From Gibbsiella quercinecans (GTDB lineage Bacteria; Pseudomonadota; Gammaproteobacteria; Enterobacterales; Enterobacteriaceae), in NCBI RefSeq assembly GCF_002291425.1, contig NZ_CP014136.1, positions 2,170,001-2,234,000 on the forward strand: DNA of 64,000 bases, read 5' to 3'. Positions 40,447 through 51,953 of this stretch are shown here, in pieces. The notes under the pieces are model-generated. The model saw only the letters and a list, made by a program, of their open reading frames with translations. It had not been told where the DNA came from and made no database searches. Every line of letters begins with the position of its first letter. Positions within the stretch are counted from its first letter, which is position 1. The position numbers and the translations under genes are program-made.

Positions 40447-41037
40447 TCAGTGCGCTAAATTTATCCCAATATTGCTTACGCCAGCCTCACGAAGGTCGGA
40501 TCGCAGGCCTTTAATCAGCTCGAGATCGCGTTCTTCACAGGCGGCCAACAATCGGAATATTTCCCACTGAATATCCCATTCTTCCTCAATGGCCGGCAAA
40601 ATTTTCAACTCGTCGTCGGTCATTTCTTTCCCCGCCTGGGTCATTTCCAGCATCGCTACCGTGCGGATTGACGTTTCGCTGATGGCAACGGAGTGCACCA
40701 GCGTCTCGCCGCTCAGGCGCGAGTGGATCAGTTCACCTAACGCGATACACGCGTCGATAGCGGGGTAAACACCATAAATATCGTAATCTTCGGCCGCTGG
40801 GATCGCATCTTCCAACTTCTCGAGCTGGCTGTCAAAATTGACCTTGGCGTCTTTCACCACCAGCGTTTCCCATGCCAGATCCAGTATGCGGCGGTAAACC
40901 GCCGGATCGCCGAACCCGGTTTGCAGGCAAAACACCTGATAATTGGGATACATACGCTCGCACAGACAGGCCATAAAGGTCAAATGTTGCCAGCTTTCAA
41001 GCTTTTCCAAACGTAAATGAATGGGGTTACGGAGCAT
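40447..41037 (-). CDS. yjaG: DUF416 family protein YjaG
   Basis: 196 residues, as in E. coli. Conserved start M-L-R-N-P-I-H-L-R-L-E-K-L-E-S-W-Q and Y-P-N-Y-Q-V-F. Acidic, soluble, all-helical appearance; no known reaction. It lies between nfi and hupA, the conserved order. Confidence 0.93.
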   Translation of the reverse strand: MLRNPIHLRLEKLESWQHLTFMACLCERMYPNYQVFCLQTGFGDPAVYRRILDLAWETLVVKDAKVNFDSQLEKLEDAIPAAEDYDIYGVYPAIDACIALGELIHSRLSGETLVHSVAISETSIRTVAMLEMTQAGKEMTDDELKILPAIEEEWDIQWEIFRLLAACEERDLELIKGLRSDLREAGVSNIGINLAH

Positions 41038-41076
41038 TGTTTCTTCTCTTACGTATGATATGCGGCGCAGTGTAAC

Positions 41077-41778
41077 CTAATTCGCGCATGGCGGCACCTC
41101 TGGATGCGCCGCCAGCCAACGCTGGAACGCCGGGCGGCGCGAGGCGATGGCATCGGCCCAGCGCGTCGGCTCCGGTAAGCGGTAACCAGCCATGCAACGC
41201 TGCACCCAGGCCAGCGCACTGTCGGCGCTCACCCGGTGGCCGGTGGCGACAAACAGCGGGTTGCAACGCAGCTTGCTGCGCCATACCCAGCCAATCTGCT
41301 CGCCTTTATCCATCAACGGCGCTTGCGCGCCCGCCGCGTCGCCCAGCGGCTCAAATTTCCCACACAGGCGCTTTTTCGCCACGCCGATGGTCGGCACATT
41401 GATCAGCAGGCCAAAATGGCTGGCGACGCCCAAGCGGCGCGGGTGCGAAATCCCGTGGCCGTCGACAAACACCAGATCCGGCTTCTGCTGCAGTTTATCC
41501 CAGGCGGCCAACAGCGCGGGGCATTCGCGGAAAGACAGAAAACCGGGAATATAGGGCATCGTCGTGCTAATGCGCGCGAGCTGATACTCAACCAACTCCA
41601 GGGAAGGATAGCGCAGAATGGCGATGGCGGCGCGCGTTACCGCGCCTTCTTGCTCAAACCCCACGTCCGCGCCGGCAATCAACGCCGGCGGATCCGCCAG
41701 GAAATCATCATGGCGGATCACGCTGGCCGCGCGTTGCAGTTGCTCAGCGCGCAATGGCGCGATGTCGAACAGGGCCAC
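41077..41778 (-). CDS. nfi: Endonuclease V (deoxyinosine 3' endonuclease)
   Basis: 233 residues from GTG 41778, 16 nt after the hemE stop. The open frame continues upstream through hemE in another frame but homology to Nfi begins here ([10 protein letters not shown]). Cuts DNA beside deoxyinosine and other deaminated bases. Catalytic acidic residues lie in A-G-A-D-V-G-F, F-R-E-C-P and [18 protein letters not shown] is the wedge region. Confidence 0.93.
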   Translation of the reverse strand: MALFDIAPLRAEQLQRAASVIRHDDFLADPPALIAGADVGFEQEGAVTRAAIAILRYPSLELVEYQLARISTTMPYIPGFLSFRECPALLAAWDKLQQKPDLVFVDGHGISHPRRLGVASHFGLLINVPTIGVAKKRLCGKFEPLGDAAGAQAPLMDKGEQIGWVWRSKLRCNPLFVATGHRVSADSALAWVQRCMAGYRLPEPTRWADAIASRRPAFQRWLAAHPEVPPCAN

Positions 41779-41794
41779 ACTCTGCTCGCCCGCC

Positions 41795-42859
41795 TCAGCG
41801 GTGGTATTGCGCCGAAAACGCATGGACGGCCTCCACAAAAGCGCCGGCGTGTTCCGGCGGCACATCCTGGTGGATGCCGTGGCCCAGGTTGAACACATGC
41901 CCCTCGCCGTGGCCAAAATCGGCCAGGATGGTTTCCACTTCCTGTGCAATACGCGGCGGCGGCGCATACAGAATGGAAGGATCCATATTGCCCTGCAGCG
42001 CCACTTTATCGCCTACGCGCCGGCGCGCTTCGCCAATGTCGGTGCTCCAGTCCAGCCCCAGCGCATCACAGCCGGTGGCGGCCATCGCTTCCAGCCACTG
42101 CCCGCCGCCCTTGGTGAACAGGGTGACGGGCACACGGCGGCCTTCGTTTTCACGCAGCAGGCCATCGACGATCTTGTGCATATAGTGCAGCGAGAACTCA
42201 CGGTAGTCCCTGCCCGTCAGCACCCCGCCCCAGGTATCAAACAGCATTACCGCCTGGGCGCCGGCCTTGATTTGCGCATTCAGATACAGGATCACGCTGT
42301 CGGCCACCTTATCCAGCAGCAGGTGCAGGGCCTGCGGATCGGCATACATCATTTTTTTGAGCTTGGTGAAGGCTTTGCTGCTGCCGCCTTCCACCATGTA
42401 GGTGGCCAGCGTCCATGGGCTACCGGAAAAACCGATCAGCGGCACTTCGCCTTGCAGTTCCCGGCGGATGGTGCGCACCGCGTTCATCACATAGCCCAGT
42501 TCGATCTCCGGATCGAACACCGGGAGCTTGTCCACATCGGCCCGGCAGGCGATCGGGTGGGTAAAACGCGGGCCTTCGCCGGCTTCAAAATACAGCCCCA
42601 GCCCCATGGCGTCAGGAATAGTCAAAATGTCAGAGAACAGGATCGCGGCATCCAGCGCATACCGGCGCAGCGGCTGTAGCGTCACTTCACAGGCCAGCTC
42701 GGCGTTTTTGCACAGGGACATGAAATCCCCCGCCTGGGCACGCGTGGCCTTGTACTCCGGCAAATAGCGGCCGGCCTGGCGCATCATCCATACGGGCGTC
42801 ACATCCACCGGCTGCCGCAGCAGCGCGCGCAGGTAGCGATCGTTCTTCAACTCGGTCAT
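41795..42859 (-). CDS. hemE: Uroporphyrinogen decarboxylase
   Basis: 354 residues, as in E. coli. Converts uroporphyrinogen III to coproporphyrinogen III in heme synthesis. Both signatures are present: [15 protein letters not shown] near residue 21 and [12 protein letters not shown] near residue 144, with the catalytic Asp in I-L-F-S-D-I-L. AGGAA lies 8 nt before the ATG. Between nudC and nfi, the conserved order. Confidence 0.97.
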   Translation of the reverse strand: MTELKNDRYLRALLRQPVDVTPVWMMRQAGRYLPEYKATRAQAGDFMSLCKNAELACEVTLQPLRRYALDAAILFSDILTIPDAMGLGLYFEAGEGPRFTHPIACRADVDKLPVFDPEIELGYVMNAVRTIRRELQGEVPLIGFSGSPWTLATYMVEGGSSKAFTKLKKMMYADPQALHLLLDKVADSVILYLNAQIKAGAQAVMLFDTWGGVLTGRDYREFSLHYMHKIVDGLLRENEGRRVPVTLFTKGGGQWLEAMAATGCDALGLDWSTDIGEARRRVGDKVALQGNMDPSILYAPPPRIAQEVETILADFGHGEGHVFNLGHGIHQDVPPEHAGAFVEAVHAFSAQYHR

Positions 42860-42902
42860 CTAGGGTTCCTATTGGCCTGTAATTTATCGCAAATAGTGTA
42901 CA

Positions 42903-43670
42903 TTATTCTGCCCGGCACAGCGCCAGCGTGTCTTCAATCAGCCGGCGCGCCACCGTGCCCGGCGGCGGCAACATCGGCAAACGATCGTAACGATACCAGC
43001 CGGCACTCAGCAGTTCTGAGGGATCGTGCTGAAGTTCGCCCTGATGATAATCGGCCATGAACGCCATCATCAACGAATTGGGGAACGGCCAGGGCTGCGA
43101 AGCCACATAGCGCAGGTTTTTGATTTCAATGCGGCTTTCTTCCATCACTTCGCGCGCCACCGCCTGCTCCAACGTCTCGCCCACTTCCACAAAGCCCGCC
43201 AGCACGGTGTGGATGCCGCCCCGGTGCCGCACATGCTGCGCCAGCAGAATCTCATCACCGCGGCGGATAGCCACGATCACGCAGGGAGCAATCTGTGGAT
43301 AGTAGCGTTGATGGCAGTTGGCGCACAGGCAGGCGCTTTCGGTGCGGCTATGATGCATTTCGTGGCCGCAGTAGCCACAGAAGCGGTGGGAATGGTAAAA
43401 ATCCGCCAGTTGCACCCCGCGGCCGGCCATTTGGAACAGCCCGCGCTCCTGCTCAAGCAGTTGCCGCACCGAGCTCATCCCCTGCTTCATGCCGTGGCGC
43501 ACCAGCCACACCGGCGCGCCTTCCCATTCGCCGATCTGGCGTGCCAAAAGGCCGCGCAGCGAAAACTGTTGCGCCGAGCCAAACGGCAGCTCGCCGTTCG
43601 GCAACCAAAGCTTGCTTTGCTGGCTGACGATCCACCAGCCCTGTTCATTACCTGTTAATGCAAATTCCAT
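42903..43670 (-). CDS. nudC: NAD(+) diphosphatase / RNA de-NADing Nudix hydrolase
   Basis: 255 residues from ATG 43670 (M-E-F-A-L-T-G); an ATG 11 codons earlier is possible. Hydrolyses NAD(H) and removes NAD caps from RNA. Zinc ribbon C-G-Y-C-G-H plus C-A-N-C-H near residue 100; Y-P-Q-I-A-P-C; Nudix box G-F-V-E-V-G-E-T ... R-E-V-M-E-E-S-R, where the final Gly of the consensus is Arg; [10 protein letters not shown], the NAD-specificity array, is intact. Confidence 0.95.
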   Translation of the reverse strand: MEFALTGNEQGWWIVSQQSKLWLPNGELPFGSAQQFSLRGLLARQIGEWEGAPVWLVRHGMKQGMSSVRQLLEQERGLFQMAGRGVQLADFYHSHRFCGYCGHEMHHSRTESACLCANCHQRYYPQIAPCVIVAIRRGDEILLAQHVRHRGGIHTVLAGFVEVGETLEQAVAREVMEESRIEIKNLRYVASQPWPFPNSLMMAFMADYHQGELQHDPSELLSAGWYRYDRLPMLPPPGTVARRLIEDTLALCRAE

Positions 43671-43759
43671 AGCGTTATTGCACAACCTCTGCTTTACTGA
43701 CACTCTACCGATCCTAATGTTTTACATTAAAAATTTATTATTCACGCAGGGAGCCCAAT

Positions 43760-44281
43760 ATGCTCAACCGTTTGGAAAGCCTGACGCAAAATGTGGGCGG
43801 CAATAATGACCTGGTTGATCAATGGTTGCAGGCCCGCAAACAGTTACTGGTCGCCTATTACACCCTGGTCGGCGTTAAACCGAATAAAGGGAAGCATACG
43901 CCGCTGAATGAAAAAGCGCTGGAGAACTTGTGCCATAACCTGTTGGATTATCTCTCTGCGGGGCACTTTCATATCTACGATAAAATCATTCAGCAGGTTG
44001 AAGGGGCGGCCAGCCTGGAGAGCACGCAGGCAACGCGCATTTATCCAAAACTACAGCACAACACTGAACAAATAATGGCATTTCACGATCGTTATAGCAA
44101 AGCCGAGATGGATGACGATCTTTGCCTGGCGTTTCATCAGTCGCTGTCCGATATTGGCGAAATGCTTGAGGCGCGCTTTGAGCTGGAAGATCAGCTGATT
44201 CAATTAGCTGTGCAAGCCTGGCAGCAGAATCGGCAGGCGGCGAACCCCGCCGACATGCTGGAGCGCCCGGTGCAACATTAA
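43760..44281 (+). CDS. rsd: Regulator of sigma D (anti-sigma-70)
   Basis: 173 residues, AlgQ/Rsd family. Binds sigma-70 region 4 in stationary phase and frees core RNA polymerase; also stimulates SpoT. Starts [10 protein letters not shown] and has [17 protein letters not shown] and F-E-L-E-D-Q-L-I. Divergent from nudC and upstream of the thi operon, as in E. coli. GGGAG site before the ATG. Confidence 0.95.
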   Translation: MLNRLESLTQNVGGNNDLVDQWLQARKQLLVAYYTLVGVKPNKGKHTPLNEKALENLCHNLLDYLSAGHFHIYDKIIQQVEGAASLESTQATRIYPKLQHNTEQIMAFHDRYSKAEMDDDLCLAFHQSLSDIGEMLEARFELEDQLIQLAVQAWQQNRQAANPADMLERPVQH

Positions 44282-44351
44282 CCACCGGCCAAGCCAAAAC
44301 ATGACGGGTAGCACTTGTAGTTTCTAATCACCCTCCTATACTGAGGGCATC

Positions 44352-44455
44352 TTGTCGGAGTGCCTAGCGCTGTTTATCAGCCAGGCTGAGACCGTTAATT
44401 CGGGATCCGCGGAACCTGATCGGGTTAACACCCGCGAAGGGAACAAGAGTAATCT
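44352..44455 (+). ncRNA. TPP riboswitch (thi-box) upstream of thiC
   Basis: Conserved elements in order: TCGGAGTGCC, CAGGCTGAGA, then GCGGAACCTGATC, GGGTTAACACCCGCGAAGGG and AACAAGAG. Binds thiamine pyrophosphate and lowers expression of thiCEFSGH. About 117 nt separate it from the thiC ATG; 44456-44572 is expression-platform sequence. Confidence 0.95.
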
Positions 44456-44563
44456 ATTGCCGTGCCAGGGCGCCCCACACCACCGGGGACCTGCTTACCG
44501 GCCACCATCGTTACTCCCTCCGAGCTCCAGACAAGCAATTTTCCCAACTCACCACACTGGTAG

Positions 44564-47141
<2,578 letters not shown>

Positions 47142-47145
47142 CGCG

Positions 47146-47910
47146 ATGCATAACGAAGCGACACTTTCCGATAGCGAATTTTTACGCTACAGCCGCCAGT
47201 TGCTGCTGGAAGATATCGGCCCGGCAGGGCAGGAACGGTTAAAACGGGCCAGCGTCCTGATCGTCGGGCTTGGCGGGTTGGGATCGCCGGCGGCGCTCTA
47301 TCTGGCCGCCGCCGGCGTCGGCACCCTGCTGCTGGCCGATGACGACCAACTGCACCTGACGAATCTGCAACGGCAAATCCTGTATCGCAGCGCCGATATC
47401 CCGCAGGCCAAAGCGCGGCTGGCACAGCGGCAATTGCAGGCGCTGAACCCCCTGGTGGAATCGATAGCCATCGAACAACGGCTACAGGGCGATGCGCTTG
47501 CGCGCGCCGTAGCACGCGCCGATCTGATTCTCGACTGTTGCGACAATATGGCCACCCGGCACGCGGTCAATGCGGCCTGCGTGGCGGCGGGCAAGCCGCT
47601 GATCAGCGGCAGCGCCGTCGGCTTCAGCGGCCAACTGCTGGTGCTTGAGCCCCCCTATCCCCATGGCTGCTATGCCTGCCTGTACCCGGAGCAAGCCGAG
47701 CCGCAGCGCAACTGCCGCACCGCCGGCGTGCTGGGGCCGGTGGTGGGCGTGATCGGCACGTTGCAGGCGCTGGAAGCCATCAAAATGCTGGTCGGTATGC
47801 CTTGCACGCAAAGCGGCAAACTGCGGCTGTTTGACGGCAGGCAGCAGAGCTGGAGCACGCTGCAGTTGAGCAAGGCCGGCAACTGCCCGGTCTGCGGAGG
47901 TGCCGTATGA
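47146..47910 (+). CDS. thiF: ThiS adenylyltransferase
   Basis: 254 residues from ATG 47146 (AAGGAG upstream). E1-like enzyme that adenylates the C-terminus of ThiS. N-terminal nucleotide site G-L-G-G-L-G-S-P-A; D-C-C-D-N; zinc Cys pairs C-Y-A-C and C-P-V-C-G. Overlaps thiS by 4 nt. Confidence 0.95.
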   Translation: MHNEATLSDSEFLRYSRQLLLEDIGPAGQERLKRASVLIVGLGGLGSPAALYLAAAGVGTLLLADDDQLHLTNLQRQILYRSADIPQAKARLAQRQLQALNPLVESIAIEQRLQGDALARAVARADLILDCCDNMATRHAVNAACVAAGKPLISGSAVGFSGQLLVLEPPYPHGCYACLYPEQAEPQRNCRTAGVLGPVVGVIGTLQALEAIKMLVGMPCTQSGKLRLFDGRQQSWSTLQLSKAGNCPVCGGAV

Positions 47911-48107
47911 AGATCACGCTCAACGAACGGCCGATTGCGCTGGCGCAGCCGCTCACCGTCAATGCCCTGCTCGAACAGTTGGAATACCAGCAGCCCGGCA
48001 CCGCATTGGCAATTAATCAAACCATCATCCCGCGCGCCGAATGGGCCGACCATCTGGTAGCGGATGGCGATGATATTCTGTTATTTCAAGCGATTGCCGG
48101 AGGCTGA
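47907..48107 (+). CDS. thiS: Sulfur carrier protein ThiS
   Basis: 66 residues, ubiquitin-like, ending in the required G-G that is adenylated by ThiF and thiocarboxylated. Starts [10 protein letters not shown]. Overlaps thiF (ATGA) and precedes thiG by 1 nt. Confidence 0.96.
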   Translation: MKITLNERPIALAQPLTVNALLEQLEYQQPGTALAINQTIIPRAEWADHLVADGDDILLFQAIAGG

Positions 48108-48108
48108 T

Positions 48109-48888
48109 ATGTTGCAAATCGCCGATACTTCTTTTACCTCACGCCTGTTCACCGGCACCGGCAAGTTCGCGACGCCGGCGTTGATGCTGGCTGCAATACA
48201 GGCTTCCGGCTCGCAGTTGGTGACCATGGCGATGAAACGTGTGGATCTGCAAGGCGGCAATGACGCCATTCTGGCTCCGTTGCAGCAGTTGGGCATTAAG
48301 CTGTTGCCCAACACCTCCGGCGCCAAAACGGCAGCGGAAGCGGTGTTCGCCGCCCGGCTGGCGCGCGAAGCCATTGGCACCCACTGGATCAAGCTGGAGA
48401 TCCACCCGGACGTGAAATACCTGCTGCCCGACGCCGTCGAAACGCTGAAAGCCGCGGAAACCCTGGTTAAAGAAGGGTTCGTGGTGCTGCCGTACTGCGG
48501 CGCCGATCCGGTGCTGTGCAAACGGTTAGAGGAAGCCGGTTGCGCAGCGGTGATGCCGCTCGGCGCGCCGATCGGCTCCAACCGTGGCCTGCGCACCCGC
48601 GACTTTCTGGAGATAATCATTGAGCAGGCCAAGGTGCCGGTAGTGGTGGACGCCGGCATCGGCGCCCCCAGCCACGCGCTGGCGGCACTGGAGTTGGGCG
48701 CCGATGCGGTATTGGTCAATACCGCGATTGCCGTGGCGCGCGATCCGGTCAACATGGCGCAGGCCTTCCGGCTGGCGCTGGAAGCCGGCGAACGGGCGCG
48801 CACCGCCGGCCTTGGCGGCAGCCAGGCCCACGCGGCGGCGACCAGCCCGCTGACCGCATTTCTTAACCCACCCGCGAGGGCACTGTAA
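48109..48888 (+). CDS. thiG: Thiazole synthase
   Basis: 259 residues from ATG 48109 (GGAGG before it, in the thiS stop region). Builds the thiazole ring from DXP, dehydroglycine and ThiS-thiocarboxylate. Schiff-base Lys lies in W-I-K-L-E-I; also F-T-G-T-G-K-F, G-S-N-R-G-L and [11 protein letters not shown]. Confidence 0.96.
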   Translation: MLQIADTSFTSRLFTGTGKFATPALMLAAIQASGSQLVTMAMKRVDLQGGNDAILAPLQQLGIKLLPNTSGAKTAAEAVFAARLAREAIGTHWIKLEIHPDVKYLLPDAVETLKAAETLVKEGFVVLPYCGADPVLCKRLEEAGCAAVMPLGAPIGSNRGLRTRDFLEIIIEQAKVPVVVDAGIGAPSHALAALELGADAVLVNTAIAVARDPVNMAQAFRLALEAGERARTAGLGGSQAHAAATSPLTAFLNPPARAL

Positions 48889-50018
48889 TGGCCGATGATT
48901 TCAGTCACCGCTGGCAGCAGTTGAATTGGGATGAGATCACGCTGCGGATCAACAGTAAAACCGCCCGGGATGTGGAACACGCGCTCCAGGCGCCCAGGCT
49001 GACGCGCGAGGATTTCATGGCGCTGATTTCACCCGCCGCCGCGGCCTATCTGGAGCCGCTGGCGCAACGGGCGCAGCAACTCACCCGCCAGCGCTTCGGC
49101 AATGTGGTCAGCTTTTATGTGCCGCTGTACCTGTCCAATCTGTGCGCGAATGATTGCACTTACTGCGGCTTCTCAATGAGCAACCACATTAAGCGCAAGA
49201 CGCTGAATGCCGACGAGATTGAGCGGGAATGCGTGGCGATCAAGGCGCTGGGCTTTGAGCACCTGCTGCTGGTCACCGGCGAACACCAAACCAAGGTGGG
49301 GATGGATTACTTCCGCCAGCATATCCCGCCGATCCGCCGCCATTTCAGTTCATTAATGATGGAAGTGCAGCCGCTGGGGCAGGACGATTACGCCGAGTTG
49401 AAAAATCTGGGCCTGGACGGCGTGCTGGTGTATCAGGAAACCTACCACCCAGCGACCTACCTGAAGCACCATCTGCGCGGCCACAAGCAGGACTTCCACT
49501 GGCGGCTGGCCACGCCGGATCGTCTTGGGCGCGCCGGGATCGGCAAGATCGGCCTGGGTGCGCTGATTGGCCTTTCCAGCCATTGGCGCACCGACTGTTA
49601 CCTGCTGGCCGAACACCTGCTCTACCTGCAGCAAACCTACTGGCAGAGCCAGTATTCTATCTCGTTCCCACGCCTGCGCCCCTGCGCCGGCGGCATTGAG
49701 CCGGCCAGCATCATGAGCGAACCGCAGTTGGTGCAGCTCATCTGCGCTTTCCGCCTGTTGGCGCCCAACGTGGAGTTATCGCTGTCCACCCGTGAATCGC
49801 CCTACTTCCGCGACCATGTGATCCCGATGGCGATCAATAGCGTCAGTGCTGGTTCCAAAACCCAACCGGGCGGCTATGCCGATCATGTCGCGCCGGAGCT
49901 GGAGCAGTTTGCACCACATGACGGCCGCACGCCGGAACAGGTGGCCGCGGCGATCAGCCAGGCAGGCCTGCAGCCGGTATGGAAAGACTGGGACAGCTAT
50001 TTGGGCCGGCCGTTGTAA
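48888..50018 (+). CDS. thiH: 2-iminoacetate synthase (tyrosine lyase)
   Basis: 376 residues; ATG overlaps the thiG stop by 1 nt (TAATG). Radical SAM enzyme that makes dehydroglycine from tyrosine for ThiG. The cluster motif C-A-N-D-C-T-Y-C (CX3CX2C) is intact, and M-E-V-Q-P-L and S-T-R-E-S-P-Y-F-R are typical. Last gene of the operon. Confidence 0.96.
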   Translation: MADDFSHRWQQLNWDEITLRINSKTARDVEHALQAPRLTREDFMALISPAAAAYLEPLAQRAQQLTRQRFGNVVSFYVPLYLSNLCANDCTYCGFSMSNHIKRKTLNADEIERECVAIKALGFEHLLLVTGEHQTKVGMDYFRQHIPPIRRHFSSLMMEVQPLGQDDYAELKNLGLDGVLVYQETYHPATYLKHHLRGHKQDFHWRLATPDRLGRAGIGKIGLGALIGLSSHWRTDCYLLAEHLLYLQQTYWQSQYSISFPRLRPCAGGIEPASIMSEPQLVQLICAFRLLAPNVELSLSTRESPYFRDHVIPMAINSVSAGSKTQPGGYADHVAPELEQFAPHDGRTPEQVAAAISQAGLQPVWKDWDSYLGRPL

Positions 50019-50045
50019 CCGGCCTGCACAACTGCCGTTCCCCCC

Positions 50046-50079
50046 GCCAATATGGGTGCAGCACCCGGCCCATATTGGC
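50046..50079. terminator. 11-bp stem-loop after thiH
   Basis: GCCAATATGGG and CCCATATTGGC pair perfectly around a 12-nt loop, between convergent thiH and the MocR-type gene. It lacks a T-run, so it may act with Rho or protect mRNA ends rather than terminate alone. Confidence 0.5.
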
Positions 50080-50088
50080 ACCCAACCA

Positions 50089-51519
50089 TTATTTGGCGGT
50101 CGTCGCCTCTTCCAGCAGGCGGCTGGCGCTTTCACCCAACAGCCGCAGCCCCTTCTCCACCTCTTCGGTAAATGGCCGTGCATAATTCAACCGCAGGCAA
50201 TTGCGGTACTTACCCGATGCCGAGAACAGCGATCCGGCCGCAATCTTGATGCCGGCGGCACTCACCTCACGGTTGAGGCGCAGCGTATCAAACGATTCCG
50301 GCAGTTCAATCCATACCAGAAAGCCCCCCTGTGGGCGGCTGACGCATATTTCACTCGGGAAGTAGTGGCGCACCCAGCAGGTAAACACCTCCAGATTGCT
50401 TTTGTATTGCATACGCATGCGCCGCAGATGCGGTTGGTAATCGCCCTGGCGAATAAACTCGGCCACCGCCAACTGTGTATGGGTCACCGTGTAGCCGGTG
50501 CTGATGTATTTGGTGTGCAATACCCGTTCCAGGTAGCGGCCCGGGGCGATCCAGCCGACGCGTAAACCAGGAGCAATACTTTTGGAAAAGGAGCTGCACA
50601 ATAATACCCGGCCATCTTCATCAAAAGATTTAATGGTTCTTGGGCGAGGATATTCATAGGCCAGCTCACCATAGGCGTCGTCTTCAATAATGGCGAGATC
50701 GAAACGCTGGGCCAGAACGATCAGCGCCTTCTTATACTTATCCGGCATCGTGAATCCCAGCGGATTATTACAGGTCGGCACCATCAATACGGCTTTAACC
50801 GGCCACTGCTCCAGCGCCAGTTCCAGCGCATCAAGGCTAATCCCGGTAACGGCACAGGTCGGGATTTCAATCGCCTTAATCCCTAACCCGCGCAGAATCT
50901 GCATGGTGCCGGGAAAGGTGGGCGATTCCACCGCCACGATATCGCCGGGTTGGCACACCGCCCGGATAGCGGTAAACAGCGCTTCCTGGCAACCGGTAGT
51001 GATAACGATGTCGTCCTCGGTAAGCCGGCAGCCGCTGTCCAACGTCAAACGCGCCACTTGTTCACGCAGCTCGGCCGCACCGAACATATTGCCGTAACTC
51101 ATCACCCGCGGATCCTGACGTTGGCACAGGCGGGTGAGTGATTTCCATAACGGGGCCAGCGACGATTGATCAATGTCTGGCGATCCGCCGCCAAAGTTAA
51201 ACTCACTGTTCTCCGGGCAGTTATTGAACAACTCCAGCACCGACTCCCACTGGCTGATCTCTACCGGGCGCTGGGCCGGGCGCGTCAGCCCTGGCATCGG
51301 TGGCGTTGCTTTACGCGGCGCAACATAGTACCCCGAGCGCGGTTGCGGAATGATCAACCGGCGAGCTTCCAACAGATGATAAGCCTGTTGAACCGTGCTC
51401 AGGCTCACGCCATGCTCTTCGCTCAGGGCCCGAACGGACGGCAAACGCTCGCCGCACTGGTATAGGCCATGTTCAATACGTTGTTGCAATAAGGCGGCAA
51501 GATGTTGGTAGCGCGTCAT
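50089..51519 (-). CDS. MocR-type GntR/aminotransferase-fold regulator
   Basis: 476 residues from ATG 51519, chosen for GGGGGA 8 nt upstream; a longer frame to 51603 begins with an unlikely membrane-like stretch. Residues 1-70 are a GntR winged helix (R-L-P-S-V-R-A-L-S-E-E-H-G-V-S-L-S-T-V); residues about 110-470 are a fold-type I aminotransferase domain with the PLP lysine in S-S-F-S-K-S-I and P-T-C-N-N-P-L-G. Such proteins sense PLP or PLP-adducts. Divergent from the DUF1127 gene, with the arms TACAGAT/ATCTGTA (51559-51609) between them. Target unknown. Confidence 0.88.
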   Translation of the reverse strand: MTRYQHLAALLQQRIEHGLYQCGERLPSVRALSEEHGVSLSTVQQAYHLLEARRLIIPQPRSGYYVAPRKATPPMPGLTRPAQRPVEISQWESVLELFNNCPENSEFNFGGGSPDIDQSSLAPLWKSLTRLCQRQDPRVMSYGNMFGAAELREQVARLTLDSGCRLTEDDIVITTGCQEALFTAIRAVCQPGDIVAVESPTFPGTMQILRGLGIKAIEIPTCAVTGISLDALELALEQWPVKAVLMVPTCNNPLGFTMPDKYKKALIVLAQRFDLAIIEDDAYGELAYEYPRPRTIKSFDEDGRVLLCSSFSKSIAPGLRVGWIAPGRYLERVLHTKYISTGYTVTHTQLAVAEFIRQGDYQPHLRRMRMQYKSNLEVFTCWVRHYFPSEICVSRPQGGFLVWIELPESFDTLRLNREVSAAGIKIAAGSLFSASGKYRNCLRLNYARPFTEEVEKGLRLLGESASRLLEEATTAK

Positions 51520-51696
51520 CAGTATCCCCCGGTTAAATACGAGTAACAGGAAAACCAGTACAGATAGGGTTAAAAAGGACCATTCAGATGCGCTGACAGG
51601 CAATCTGTATGTTAAAAGTAATCATTTTCTGCAGCTATATTAGAACAGATTCTCCCTGCATCCTAGACAGGTGCAATAACCAAGGGGGAATATTCG

Positions 51697-51870
51697 ATGG
51701 AACAGCAAAACAAACAACGGTTACAGCCTGGATATGCAGTGCTGACTTTTATCCATCGGAAGTGGCGTGCCTGGCGGGAACGGGCAAAAACCAAAAAGAT
51801 CCTCATGGCCATGAATGATGACAGGCTGAAAGATATTGGCCTAAAACGGGACGATGTGGACCGCTTATGA
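51697..51870 (+). CDS. DUF1127 (YjiS-like) small protein
   Basis: 57 residues, M-E-Q-Q-N-K-Q ... W-R-A-W-R-E-R-A-K, then N-D-D-R-L-K-D-I-G-L-K-R-D-D-V, the conserved DUF1127 C-terminal pattern. AAGGGGG lies 9 nt before the ATG. DUF1127 proteins are small, basic, often stress- or growth-phase-induced; some bind RNA or affect phosphate metabolism. Its divergence from the MocR-type gene makes it a likely target of that regulator; inference. Confidence 0.82.
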   Translation: MEQQNKQRLQPGYAVLTFIHRKWRAWRERAKTKKILMAMNDDRLKDIGLKRDDVDRL

Positions 51871-51953
51871 TGGGAAAGGTTAAGGTTAAGGACGCCTGAA
51901 CGGGCTAGCGGCACGTCATCCCGGCAAAACCGGCATGACGTGCATTAAACGGT

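Noticed and set aside
41779-41967. N-terminal extension of nfi into hemE
   Set aside because: Basic, unlike Nfi, and overlaps hemE. Homology starts at the GTG at 41778.
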